Shown here: positions 11,306-23,616 of the stretch, piece after piece
Numbering within the stretch: the stretch's first letter is position 1
How the letters are laid out: each line of letters begins with the position of its first letter
From: Asterias rubens
Taxonomy: Eukaryota; Echinodermata; Asteroidea; Forcipulatida; Asteriidae
Reading direction: 5' to 3'
Assembly: GCF_902459465.1 (NCBI RefSeq)
Contig: NC_047067.1
Coordinates: 17,111,680-17,175,679, forward strand
DNA: 64,000 nt
Notes under the pieces: model-generated
What the model saw: only the letters and a program-made list of their open reading frames with translations
What the model was told of the DNA's origin: nothing
The model's database searches: none
Program-made: the position numbers and the translations under genes

Positions 11306-14014
11306 ATTCAATTATCAATTTAAGAATGACTGTCATTGATAATGAATATTACCATTCACCAGAAAAGAAATTTGGATACAAGATTATGATATCAAATATT
11401 TGTCCCGCTTAACCATACGCTTGCCTTACTAGCCTCAACAATAGAAGAAACAAATGAAAACATATTTAAAAACATACATGTATAAGGTAGTTATTGAACT
11501 GTATTTTTGCGGGACAACTGAAAATGTCAAAGCAGTATAATTGATTTTACGCTCTATGCATCATCGAGGAGTCAGACGGTTATCTCGTCAGCAGCTTTTA
11601 CTTTCGTCCTAAACTCCACGTGTGTGTGACCAGGTCTCTCCATTCAAATGTACCTGCTCATTTCGTCCCAATTTCCTAATGCATTTAACAACTTAGCATA
11701 TACGTTTTACATATGTGTTTTATAACTGAGTAGGCTATTTTGTTTTATCTCTGCCGTGAAATAGAGACGGCTAGCGGAGTTTGTTTTTTCCTCTATCTCT
11801 ATCTCTCAATATGCGCAGGGAAAACTGTTTACTTATTCTTCCAATAAAAACAAACAAATATTTTTGCATCCGTCAGCTTGGCAGGGCGCTACTTTTATAT
11901 TAAAATATAGGGATGTGTCTTTTAGTAATAAAATGTGCACAACGCTCCTTTAAATATAATGAAGTATTGTATTAGCCCCGAGAGCGAACTTTATGGCCAC
12001 ATCGATTTAGTTACAGTCTACCTCGTGTATTAATTGAATTAGGTTGCACGCGTCCCTTGCTGATGGATATCGACTCGTGAACACTTCATAATCATGCGAG
12101 CTCGAATTTATAATTCAGTCAGATAGGCAATATGCGTTTACTTTGACACGTTTTTCTTGTGCCGATATGTACCTTGAGTAGTCTTTAAAGGGGATAGTTA
12201 AGATGGGCTGAGGACAACACGATACTTAATCTAAAATACCTCAGATGTACAAACCTGGACCCATCAACAGTAAAGAATATTTCGAGAAAAACGTCAACAT
12301 GTGGAATTATTTCATCCTTCGGTTTCATACTTCATGAGAGCTGTCGCACTTGTTCTTCATATTATGGGTTAATTGACATTATGATGATAAGGAAAACAAT
12401 GACATTTCTCGGAAACAACCACCATGGTTTGCTATTATAAAAAAACAAAACCCTGAAGCATAGGAAAGTATTTAATATATATTGCGTTGACATCTTTTAA
12501 TTTATGTAAACTTAAGTTTGGAAAGATTTACGTGCTGCTTTTCAATCAAGCAGGGGAAATGTGTCCAGTCTTATTTCACTCATCTGACCACGGGCCAATT
12601 TCTTGACGTAGATTATCAAGTAATTCTGTGATTGCGGCTAATAGAATTATGTGCGTTAAGGAGCTTCATAAGTGCCTGATTCTATAGTATAAGCAGTGCC
12701 CCTTAAAATGGGCACATCCTGTCTATAAGTACATAAAGTTTACAATAATATAACAACAAATAAAAAAGTTGTCATTCTTTTTTATAAAAACCTGGTTCTC
12801 TAAATCTTTAGCACCTAAAAATAAACCACTTATAATGTGTCAACGTGGCAACGATGGAATGTAAATCCGTCTACATACAAAAAACGTTTAATTTGGTGGC
12901 AGTGCTACTCGGCCACAAGGATAAAGTTTCTTTATAAGTTGAAAATTTCAATGATCATAATATTATGACAAAAGAGTCGCTTAAAACTTAAAGACCACTT
13001 TCGAAACCTCCTTCGCGGTGATAAGAAAAAAAACCATTATTGTCTAGATATCTATAATTACGTCAGCATGTTAAAATTCATAATTTAGGTTTTCCCGGTC
13101 AGTTTCAACAAAAAATCCTTAATTTTTAAGGTTCCGGGTCATTCAATTTCGTTTGAAAACGAGTGCTCCGTTGAATCAGCAGTCAAAAGGAGTAATCCAA
13201 TTTCACTAGGTTAGTATTCACTGGTCAACTTAGATCATTCATAAAAGCCAGCAAGAAGACCTGGTCAACCATTCAATTCAATGTATGAGCCAACATTTTC
13301 AAATGTTTGCATTCAAATTCAAATGATATGTTATGTGCTTTCTGATTCGTAAAGGCAGATACTTTGACGGAAAACTTATTTCTACATTTAGTTTCTGCCA
13401 AGTAAGGGCCTAGCGATTTCGACTAAAAAGATGGCTGCCCGAGGTCGGTACAAAGCAGTGAAGAAGGAGACTAATTGAAACATTCGAGAATAACATTAAT
13501 TGGTTTTTGAATTTTCGACCGACTGCTTATAAGTGTAAGCTTTTGTTTCCTTTGAAACATTTGTTAACTTGTTATTTGAAACGCTCCTGACATATCAAAC
13601 AAATGGCCTTTGGCAGGGAGGACCAGATGAACAAGAACCACTGTAAAACATTCCCTCACATACAAACTTTTTAAATAACATTGCCTTCTTATTCCCATTC
13701 ATCAATTTGAACGTATTGACCCCTTGCACCATATTACATATCCGCCACGATCGCCATTTTGGGACTCAATTTACACACTTGTGTACAAAGTACGGTCAGC
13801 GTGTAAAGGTCCCGTCGCCTAAGATGATCACTACGCTATATTACGGCCATGTGCGAAATGGTGGCTACAGTTAACACCCATAGCAACATCCACAGCCGGG
13901 TGCAACCAATTATTGATGACTTTCTTTTTAGGTAAATTGGGTAATAAAGGAGTTATATGCGAGCAGCCAAAAAGCACGTTTACGACGATATACGTATGCA
14001 TGACGTAATGTTAA
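11306..14014. other. Gene-less AT-rich intergenic stretch
   Basis: No long frames and no recognised repeat family. A 15-codon frame with a good start context (AAGATGGCTGCC) near 13430 is too short to call. Confidence 0.4.
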
Positions 14015-14557
14015 TAAGGGCGGTTCATACTCGCTGCGACTGCGTTCACGCACCCGACATTTCGAGTTTGGATTTAACGTTTATACTTCATCAAAACAAA
14101 TAAATAGATACGCATTAAGTTAGCATTCGCGCGCGGAAACGAACGCATCAACTTGTGTTCATACATTCGTTCGGTTCAAGGGTTTTTCATTAACTAAAAT
14201 GCCTTCAGTCCAAATCTTTATCGCAAATTTCCCCAATTTCTTTGAATGAAATCACTGTCCTTTATACATCTCGGTGTTCTTTCAAGCTTGTGTTTTTAGT
14301 TTTTATCTTTCGTATCAGGTTCTTGCCATTATTCACTGAAATTACGTCTACGCATCCGACAAAATGTTGAAATATTTCAATACGTCCGACTACGCATCCG
14401 ATTAGTGTGTACGACCTAATTTGTAATTTTGAAAAATTCATACGCATTTGCGAAAAACGATTACGCACTGCGTTTCCTTTTACGCACTGCGGACTTTAAA
14501 AAACGGGTCCGCGCGCTGCGTACGCAGTGAATACGCAGCGAGTATGAACCGGCCTTA
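14015..14557. mobile_element. Non-autonomous DNA element with terminal inverted repeats
   Basis: Left end AAGGGCGGTTCATACTCGCT and right end with AGCGAGTATGAACCGGCCTT are inverted repeats. The interior repeats TACGCATCCGA motifs (14348, 14390) and is unusually CpG-rich near the right end. No transposase frame. Confidence 0.65.
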
Positions 14558-17221
14558 ACGCGAGCGTTACCCATGCGCGTTAGGAGAAAAGGTGTATGTC
14601 AACCCCTTGCATATGGCGTCACGCCCCAAACAGCTCCCTTACTAAGGTCAATGAAATCCCCACCCCCCCACCCCCCGCATTGGCTGAGAGTTGTGCACAG
14701 GCGTACATGGTTTTATTGGTAGACGTAAACGATGGCCAATGCAAGTGACTGGTCTTTGAGCTTTCCTCGGAACGGTACACACAAACTTTAATTGACTATA
14801 CTTGAAGCATTGCTTTGATACGCATTGCTCAAAACGAGGAACTCAACCTCGCCATAAACTCCGTCGGATGTGCGTACCCAAGCGCCCATCACTGTGTTGT
14901 TAACACAAATCAGTTCATCCATGGACACACCCCTGGTAAGGCCTTTCGATGTGGTTAAATAGGAAGGTACTCAACATCATTAAAAATTAATGTCCATCGA
15001 TTATATTCATGTGAAAGTGCTTCAATTTATCATTATTCCAATCGTGGTCGGGTTCAATACTAGGACTAAGGTATACTAGGACTAAGCTATGCGAATGCCT
15101 ATATTTTACAGTGTATTGGTTTTTTTACCGTTATGGAATGTAATTAAAAATTATTCCGATTACATATTTGTTCTGCTGTGAACTGTTTTAAACGATTAAC
15201 CGACATTATTTGTTAGCGTTTGCGAGAAGTTTGTTTTAATACTCAAATTTCTATAAAATATCGAATAATGTTCATTTGCGTTGCAGTCATGTTATGATTC
15301 ATCGAAAACATTGAGAACATTTTAGTAGCATTTTGGACTGTGCAATACCTTAATTTGAATACAAACTTTAATATAAGCTATTTGCTTAAGAACGAACACA
15401 TCTTGCTCTTTTAATTAAATACAATTTTGTAAGCATTCGGAAAAGTGCTTGCTATGGAAAGTAAATTAAATATGTTTATGGCAAGAAGACATGTGGGCCA
15501 ATAAATAAATAAATATCATTTTCAAAAAGAACAACACAAAAGTCACAAGCAAACACCAATCGTCATTATTATATATAGAATATGTAAACTATCTCTACGG
15601 AAAAGGGTTCTGTTTGAGATATGTTGGCTCGTATATCTGGAGGAGCACTCGTCACATGAGCTGACTTAGCCTTGTCACATCACCCCCTGTAATCTGCAAG
15701 CGATTTGTCAGCAGGGGTTGCTATAACTACGTCATAGACTCCCCGGACTGCCCGTTACCTGATGCCCTCTAGACTTGCTTCACTAATCAGGCAGCAATTT
15801 GCTTCGTTATTCTCCCGTAGAGTTAGTTATTAAAATTATCAGACAGCTTAGAAATGTGAAAGTGTCATTGAAGCTGGCAGAAGTGATTTGATGGAGCAGA
15901 GTGATACCATGGTGATACTTATTCGTGACATTACGTTCATCTATGGTTGTAGCTAAACATCACTGTGAGTTTGCAGGATTTGTTGTCGTATTTTAAGCTC
16001 TGTTTTAATACCGCTGTATTTAATAACAGATCGTCTAAATTGTCTCGATTTGACGTGTTTTTTATATTTCAAGTACTGCAAGGAGGAAGATGAGGTTTGA
16101 GGGGACACCAGTTGTTAAATAACCACAGCTAATAAGTAGCCTACTCGTGTCTCAATGAACCTCAATTGAAACGAATATGTGCGCACTCTTTTAAAGAAGC
16201 CAAAACATTTGTGTTTACTTTTCATTGCTTCAAAAATTTTGAATATTTGTTAGGGTTTAATAATTGAGACAATAATCAGATATCGCTTTTTCTGACAAGT
16301 TTGGTGGCAATTTCACTTGACGTACTGATCCTTGTTTTTCTTTAACAACGGTCACAGCATTGATGAGACGAGCGTCGATCCCATGGTCAAATTGATAGCA
16401 TTGCTTCCAACGGTAGGCAAATTACCGTGCTTTCTCTAGCAGAAAAGTTCGCTTAGGCGTTAACGTATTTCACAGAGCAAGAAACCTATGCGGTCAGCTT
16501 GCGCGTTCACCGTTGATTTACATTGTGTGACGTTGTTAATGTCCGTGCAGTAAGCACTGAAAGATGCGGACGCCTTTTCGTGTGCTTACGGTTAGCAGAC
16601 TCGCATAGTAAGCACACAAATCGGCCGCTATAAACAGGGCTATGAATTCAGGCCGGGGTTTATTAGCCTGGAAAGACATTATGATAGAAAACATTACACA
16701 AATACAATGCTTCCATCGCAGTGGGTGTCCGCATGGACTCAACAGTCGTTCAAAGTCTTGGTCTCGTCAACGACAGGCGTACGGCGAAGGCTCGTCTGAC
16801 GTCATTAAGAATCACACTGCGTCCCCATTGTAGTGCGTTTGTTCAAAGACGACGACACTGCCAAACATCAACGAAAACACAATTTGACTATCACCATGAT
16901 CCACTGAGAGATGGCCGAGTTGGCATCAGTAGAGATTAAGTAGCATCAGACTATGCTGGGAATCCAGCCACACCGACACGCTTATCCCGAAGTAGAGTAT
17001 AGTCTGTTCTTGGAAATGATGAGAACCCACATCATTGCGTCATCATTGCGTCATTAGTCTGGATGAAGCAACACAACTCCGCAAAAGAGGATTGATGTTG
17101 GACACGAAGCCGATAAAGGCAACGTGGAGTGTAAAACAGTGATTGCGTACTTGTATAACCGAATTTGACGGAACCCCGGCCAGCAATGCCATGGTGTACT
17201 ATTTCCACAACTCCAGTCATA
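14558..17221. other. Gene-less intergenic stretch
   Basis: Contains a C-rich tract near 14660-14680 and unremarkable AT-rich sequence. No protein, RNA or repeat family I can support. Confidence 0.4.
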
Positions 17222-17640
17222 CAATCATAATAATATCAAAGTCTTATATAGCGCATGTATCTATACCAACAAGGTACTCAAGGCGCTTGGTATATACATT
17301 TTTACAGAAAGATAGGTTATTGAAGTTATGAATTCTGAGACCCAATTATGTTAGCACCTTATAAGGGTTTGTAAGGTGCTACAGCGCATTCAGCAGCCAG
17401 AACCAGTAATACCGGGGCGAACCCCTTCTGTATTCGAAAGGTGCACTCGGTTCTTTTGCGTGCGTTGCGCATCACACAGGACCAACGGATTTGCGTCCCA
17501 TCCGAAGGACGAAGCAATGGTCACGTGTCTTGCATAAGGACCACGACTGGGAAGCGAAGCCACACTCTGCTGATATGATCAAAAACACCAGATCTTGAAT
17601 TTGGTGCCCTTAACCGCTCGGCCACGACACTGTCACACAA
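17222..17640 (-). repeat. tRNA-Leu-headed SINE, near full length
   Basis: Read on the minus strand it starts GTGTCGTGGCCGAGCGGTTA (tRNA-Leu A box), passes an anticodon-like TTCAAGA, then a body with GGGCGAACC-like and GTATTACTGG segments, and ends in a TATTATTATG-type tail at 17222. The tail AGCGC...ATAAGACTTTG resembles common echinoderm SINEs. Confidence 0.65.
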
Positions 17641-19276
17641 ATTATAGCGGGTGTGGAGAACTTCATTGAGGAGCTTACAGAAATGGTTGATTCAGACAGT
17701 ATTTGTCAAGATCTTAAAGGCCTTCGGAATCCTGCATCGTAATCATTCCAGCAATCGAGGCCTACACCAACATATACCGGTATCATACCAGAGCTATAAT
17801 GATGTTGGGATCATACAGAGTTGAACCATACAGATGTTGGTTCTAGACTCTGTCTCCGGTAAGCATTCGATTTGGACTTGGCCGACGACGTGTCTTTGAT
17901 AAAATAGCAGACGTCCCTACTTCAAGGATAGAATCCGATTGCAAGAGAGTTTGGTTTATCCTAGTACCACTTGCACACGACACAAGATGGTCTGCTCAAT
18001 CAAGCATCTGACACCATTCATGTAAAGAACACGTTTACCCTAATGGAACCGACAAGAGAATCGTCATTCATCAATCGAGACAATCCTCTTTAAAACCAAG
18101 TCTCTTGATGGCTGCTACATTCGGATGTTCCAGCTAGCCTCCCATGTCAGCTAGACACTGAAAGTAACCAATTACAGTTTAGATGGCGATCTCCCCAATC
18201 CAGCAGGAGGACGGCGGCAACTCGCTGGGCACTGTCTGCAACTACACATGGGAGGATACACCATAAAGATCCTGATTTAGGACAGTGGCGCCGCGACTGA
18301 TGATGAAATGGGAAATGTGCTGGCGCCCTGTGTGACGTTTTTTCTGATCGCATGACGCTGTGTGCAGAGTATTTTGAAGACTTGGTTATTTTTATTCGTG
18401 AACAAAGCTACAAACACTTATTTATATTAAAACATTCTGGGATGTTGTTTAAACGTTATTGCAAATTACTGATCATATTTTCAAACATCGCAGAGAAATG
18501 AAAATGCATTATAAGTTAGAATACTATTTGCATTTTTAGAAAAGGTATATTTGTTCAAAGTTTGTGTTGCCCGCAAAAAAATATTTCGTACTCCCAAAGA
18601 CGAGCTCTGCTCCTGAGTGAAATATATTTCGCTCCCTCAAAATAATGGTTTGTGTCCTCTAAATAATGTTTGTTCACTCAAACTGATATTTCGTGCCCTC
18701 AAGAAGAAGTATTTTTCAAAGTATTTCTTGTCTTCTAAATAATATGTCGTGTCCACGAACACATTTCATTCCCTTGACTTAATATTTCGTGCCCTCGACA
18801 AAGCAGTTTGTGGCCTTGAAATGAATAGTTCCAGGGTTCTGTAACACAGCACAGTGCACACAAAGAACATACACGGGACCAAGATCCTATGTTATACATT
18901 ATTTCTTTGTCTATTTCAAAACAGATTCTCTTTGAAAGTTTTACCATTTTCCAGACATCAGCATCTTTGTAATAAATAAGTATCTTGCCGTTTGAACAAC
19001 AGGGTCTGGCTTCAAGCTTGAGGTTAGGCCACTATGTACAGGTTTAGAGATGGACAGTTATTTAGGATCAATGAAGGGTAAGGGTCAAGATGATGGCAAA
19101 TGTTAGACATGGGGGTAGATTCCGTGTAAGAGTAATGGTAAGAGTCAGGGTCATGCAGGTTCAAAATCACCTTGCTTGTATAGGGGTTACAGTCACATCA
19201 AATCACCTGAAATTATATGCAGTTTTACAAGACCCATGTCTACTGAAACAAATACGCGATCAAGCTGCAACCTTTA
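17641..19276. other. Gene-less stretch with a decayed minisatellite
   Basis: Between about 18560 and 18820 a loose motif ATTTCGTGCCCTC(A/G)A recurs irregularly every 20-30 bases. Isolated copies of the motif appear near 22495 and 24600-24700. The rest is unremarkable. Confidence 0.45.
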
Positions 19277-19665
19277 TTAAAGGAACACGTTGCCTTGGAT
19301 CGGACGAGTTGGTCTATAAAAAGCGTTTGTAACCGTTTGTTATAGAATGCATATGGTTGGAAAGATGTTTTAAAAGTAGAATACAATGATCCACACAAGT
19401 TTGCTTCGAAATTGCGTGGTTTTCCTTTTACTGTGCAAACTAACACGGTCGGCCATTTATGGGAGTCAAAAATTTGACTCCCATAAATGGCCGACCGTAT
19501 TAGTCGACGAGGTAAAAGGAAAACCGTGCAATTCGAGGCATGTTTGTGTGGATCATTGTATTCTACTTTTAAAACATCTTTCTACCCATATGCATTTTAT
19601 TAAAAACGGTTTCAAACGCTTTTCAAAGACCAACTCGACCGATCCAAGGCAACATGTTTCTTTAA
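19277..19665. mobile_element. Large palindromic TTAA foldback element
   Basis: Two arms of about 190 bases meet at GGGAGTCAAAAATTTGACTC (centre near 19472). TTAA lies at both outer ends (19277-19280, 19662-19665). A half-length diverged relative occupies about 20760-20890. Arms are nearly perfect, suggesting recent insertion. Confidence 0.75.
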
Positions 19666-21117
19666 TGTCTTATAAGTAGAATATTTTTAACTCACACAAC
19701 AGAACATCATCATGAGTCACTTGGTATAAGTACCTTAAGATCAACATCTCAGTGGAAAAATGCACGAAAAGATGTAGTGTGTTACATGTAAACATTTAAA
19801 CCACTTCATAGTGCACTAAGTATACGGTGATGCCAACATAAAACTACAGTTTTTAAATATTCTTTCCTATGTGCAATGAACATTGCTGACGTCAACATAG
19901 GACACAGGAGAGAAAAAGCAGATCATAATTATGGCGTGCCACTATGATCCGCTTTTTGTGTACATATGTATAGTTAATATAAAATATATGATAATAATCA
20001 TTATCGTGACGTTACGTTTGTTATGGATACACTTTGGTGTAACGCCCATTTAAGTGACAACTTTCATTAGGACATGAGTCCTAGAAATAAAGTTAATGCT
20101 GCTTAGAATAGTACAAAGAATATGAATTTGGTAAGAACAATATAAATAATACTATCTACGGCGCCCTCTCGCTTTCGCGTCATGCTTTGACGTAGTGCGA
20201 CATTTCCAGTGACCGAATGGTTAGAACAAATGTGTAATGCGTAGGTCAAGTATTAACTCGTGATGGCAATGAGACAAAGTGAATTCTCAGACCGGATTTC
20301 AGTTTTTAAATTATTCAAGTAAAAAACAGGTTATATCTGTAACGGTTGATTTTGGGGAATGTTCAAATGAAAAGGTCTTTACATCAACTCTCCGCCTGAA
20401 AATGTCATCAATCTGAAACTTCACACATGTGTCGTCCGAATGACAATTACAATGTCTACCGATTGTAAACCCATTTTCGTAAAACTTGTCACTAACACCA
20501 ACCAAATTTTTTTGGGATAAACTAGCGGGCGCCCTTGTTCTTTTTAACTCCATTGGTAATATTAGACCATTATCTGTCTACACTGTTGAAAGCATTATTT
20601 AAACGAAATTAATTGATTTTAATTACTATAAGGCACGTCTGGTAGCGACTGCACGTGCCTCAAGTGATTTTAAACTGACAGTGAATGTTTTTGATATGTG
20701 GTTTTCCTGTATATACTTTGTGAACTATTAACACGGTCCACCAGTTGTGGAACAAATGGTTTTACAATGGTAAGGACAGAGTTGGTTCACGAAATAAAAG
20801 TATTGACCCAAATTCCAATGTGTGTTTATGTGGATCATTATATTCTACTTTTAAAAATATCTTTCCATCCATAGTAAAGTAAGGCCTATCAAGGATTTTA
20901 TGTGGCACATTTATATTCGATCTGATTCGTTTGGGCATTTGAAGTTTTGACGAAAGGGACGATTGAACTTGCAATGCCCATGCATGTTTTTCAAATAATA
21001 TGTCTCATGCGAATCTATATGCTGAAATGAGAAAAGCTTCAATGCACATCAAACTATACAAGTGCGGTTTCATGAGGCGGGCAGATCCGTATCATTCCAT
21101 GAAAAGAACAAAAAACG
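19666..21117. other. Gene-less stretch
   Basis: Holds the diverged half of the 19277 element near 20760-20890. An 80-codon minus-strand frame (20311-20553) is Cys-containing but matches nothing I recognise. Confidence 0.4.
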
Positions 21118-22001
21118 CTCATTACAATCATTACTGCAATTTACTTTCTTGCCATCTCATTACAATCATTACTGCAATTCACTTTCTTGCCATCTCATTA
21201 CAATCATTACTGCAATTCACTTTCTTGCCATCTCATTACAATCATTACTGCAATTCACTTTCTTGCCATCTCATTACAATCATTACTGCAATTCACTTTC
21301 TTGCCATCTCATTACAATCATTACTGCAATTCACTTTCTTGCCATCTCATTACAATCATTACTGCAAGTCACTTTCTTGCCATCTCATTACAATCATTAC
21401 TGCAATTCACTTTCTTGCCATCTCATTACAATCATTACTGCAATTTACTTTCTTGCCATCTCATTACAATCATTACTGCAATTTACTTTCTTGCCATCTC
21501 ATTACAATCATTACTGCAATTCACTTTCTTGCCATAAGAGCTCATTACAATCATTACTGCAATTCACTTTCTTGCCATCTCATTACAATCATTACTGCAA
21601 TTCACTTTCTTGCCATCTCATTACAATCATTACTGCAATTCACTTTCTTGCCATCTCATTACAATCATTACTGCAATTCACTTTCTTGCCATCTCATTAC
21701 AATCATTACTGCAATTCACTTTCTTGCCATCTCATTACAATCATTACTGCAATTCACTTTCTTGCCATCTCATTACAATCATTCCTGCAATTCACTTTCT
21801 TGCCATCTCATTACAATCATTACTGCAATTCACTTTCTTGCCATCAGAGCTCATTACAATCATTACTGCAATTCACTTTCTTGCCATCTCATTACAATTA
21901 TTACTGCAAGTCACTTTCTTGCCATCTCATTACAATCATTACTGCAATTCGCTTTCTTGCCATCTCATTACAATCATTACTGCAATTCACTTTCTTGCCA
22001 T
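21118..22001. repeat. 38-bp minisatellite, 23 copies in three blocks
   Basis: Unit begins CTCATTACAATCATTACTGC and ends TTCTTGCCAT. Counting gives 11 copies (21118-21535), a 5-base spacer AAGAG, 8 copies (21541-21844), spacer CAGAG, and 4 copies (21850-22001), followed by GAGAG. Because 38 is not a multiple of 3, all three plus frames stay open and cycle through one 38-residue peptide. The long frames here are a by-product and not genes. Confidence 0.95.
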
Positions 22002-22827
22002 GAGAGTTAATTTTTCCCTTTTCATCACAGCCTTTTTCAAGTAACCATCTTAATTCCTTCTCGTCCCGTCTTTGCTATCCGACACGATGGTATCTTTGTT
22101 GCATACTTCTTAATCCTCTCACCATTAAGAAAGATAACATGGACACATCGGCCCACGGTTTAAGACAACATTCCTCCATTCTGATGTGACCTTCTCTTTC
22201 TACCACAACGTGTGTGCTTTCTGCCTTTTTATTATGACGGCTTGCATTGTGGTATTTATAACGCATGTAAACACTCTTCATTACGAATGGACTGTCAGCT
22301 GGCAGGACACTCATTGAACTGTGTGGAACGCCAAGAATTTGTGCTTGTACTGCCTGTAAACGTCATGGTCACACGCATATCTGAACTTGTGATCACACTG
22401 ACTTGATATAAACAAGGGTTATGTCATATTGGTTAAATAATGAGATTCACGAGTTTGAAACTGTGGTTGCATTGGTTTTACGTGGGAAGGAAATAGTATT
22501 TCGTTACCTCGAAATAAATGAGCGGTGACGGAGCCTCTGATATTCCATAACTTTCAAGTTTTTCAAGTTATCTATAAGAAAACAATATAAACTTTACAAT
22601 AAGACGCTTTCTAAGTACTGATTTTTTGTATTACAAAACTGTTAACCGAGACTTGAAATATCAGTTTACATGTAATTGTTCATATATTTAGACTTCTCAT
22701 TAGCATGAAATATTTACTTGATTTAATTATAATAGTTATAACGCTATATGGGCTAGCCCTTATGGGCCCCCCTTATGTGCACCACCCACATTCATGGCCC
22801 CCTCATATTATTATCCCAGATTGCCAA
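22002..22827. other. Gene-less stretch
   Basis: No supported gene. A short hydrophobic frame starting at 22705 was considered as a signal peptide and rejected. Confidence 0.4.
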
Positions 22828-23033
22828 TAGGGACTTTTCGTTTTCGACGACGGATGGTTCTGCGACGGTAAAGATGACATTTGGCGTCATCTGCGCATGC
22901 GTCGGCTTTGAGGACGGTCGTCCCTCAATTTCTACGACAGTACTTGGGATGAATCTTTGTTGTGCTGAAAACGACAACGTTTAGCTGAACAACCGTCCCA
23001 GAACCATCCGTCGTCGAAAACGAAAAGTCCCTA
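22828..23033. mobile_element. MITE with 34-bp terminal inverted repeats
   Basis: TAGGGACTTTTCGTTTTCGA at the left is mirrored by TCGAAAACGAAAAGTCCCTA at the right. The repeats continue through CGACGGATGGTTCTG. No coding capacity. A TA target duplication is possible. Confidence 0.8.
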
Positions 23034-23154
23034 ATACGAAGCCAACGAGGACAACCTAGTGTTTGTTCCCCAGATGAACCCCAGATGTATAATGGGTTAT
23101 CTGGGCCAAACCATGAGGCCCATATGAATCTTGGGTGCAGGATCCAGTGGGCCC

Positions 23155-23350
23155 ACTTGGTTACCCCATATGGGGCCCATATTGGTTATCCCGTATGGGG
23201 CCCATATTGGGCCTCATTGTGATAACATGGGCCTCATATGGGATAACCAATGAGGCCCATATTGGTTACCACATATGAGGCCCATATTGGTTATCCCATA
23301 CGAGACCCATATGGGTTAACCCATATGAGACCCATATTGGTTCCCCATAT
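23155..23350. repeat. 25-bp minisatellite centred on CATATG
   Basis: Motif GGTTATCCCATATGGGGCCC plus ATATT repeats with point changes, and part of it in reverse orientation (GGGCCTCATATGGGATAACC), so the unit is quasi-palindromic. It lies just upstream of the first LU-gene exon visible. Confidence 0.75.
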
Positions 23351-23496
23351 GCGGCAAATATATGAGACGTAATGGTGATATCGACGACACGCATCCTCAC
23401 ATAAATCTTGGTGTGAAATCGAGTCCTTCAGAATATTGAGATGATAAACAAACATATACTGATCTTTACCATTATTCACTTTATAATCTTTTACAG

Positions 23497-23616
23497 GGAC
23501 TACCCTTAAATGTCATATTTGCCAAAGTGACGAAAGTCAAAGTGATTGTCTTCAAACATCTGATGAAATGTGTCAACCAGGTCAAGATGTTTGCACCATA
23601 CAAACAACATGGAGAG
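23497..23616 (+). CDS. LU-domain gene, exon encoding first half of the domain
   Basis: Acceptor TTACAG, donor GTAGGT. Reads TTLKCHICQSDESQSDCLQT then CQPGQDVCTIQTTWRG. Five cysteines are spaced as in the N-terminal half of an LU domain. Confidence 0.75.

Noticed and set aside
20311-20553. 80-codon minus-strand frame with Cys/His residues
   Set aside because: No recognised family, no clear splice signals or neighbours; too short to call without transcript evidence.
21000-22044. Long plus-strand frames of 336, 313, 116 and 144 codons
   Set aside because: All three frames are open because a stop-free 38-bp repeat cycles through them; this is a minisatellite and not a gene.
22705-22827. Signal-peptide exon for the LU gene (MKYLLDLIIIVITLYGLALM)
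   Set aside because: Hydrophobic start is attractive, but no GT donor in the required phase 1 follows before an in-frame stop in the adjacent MITE.
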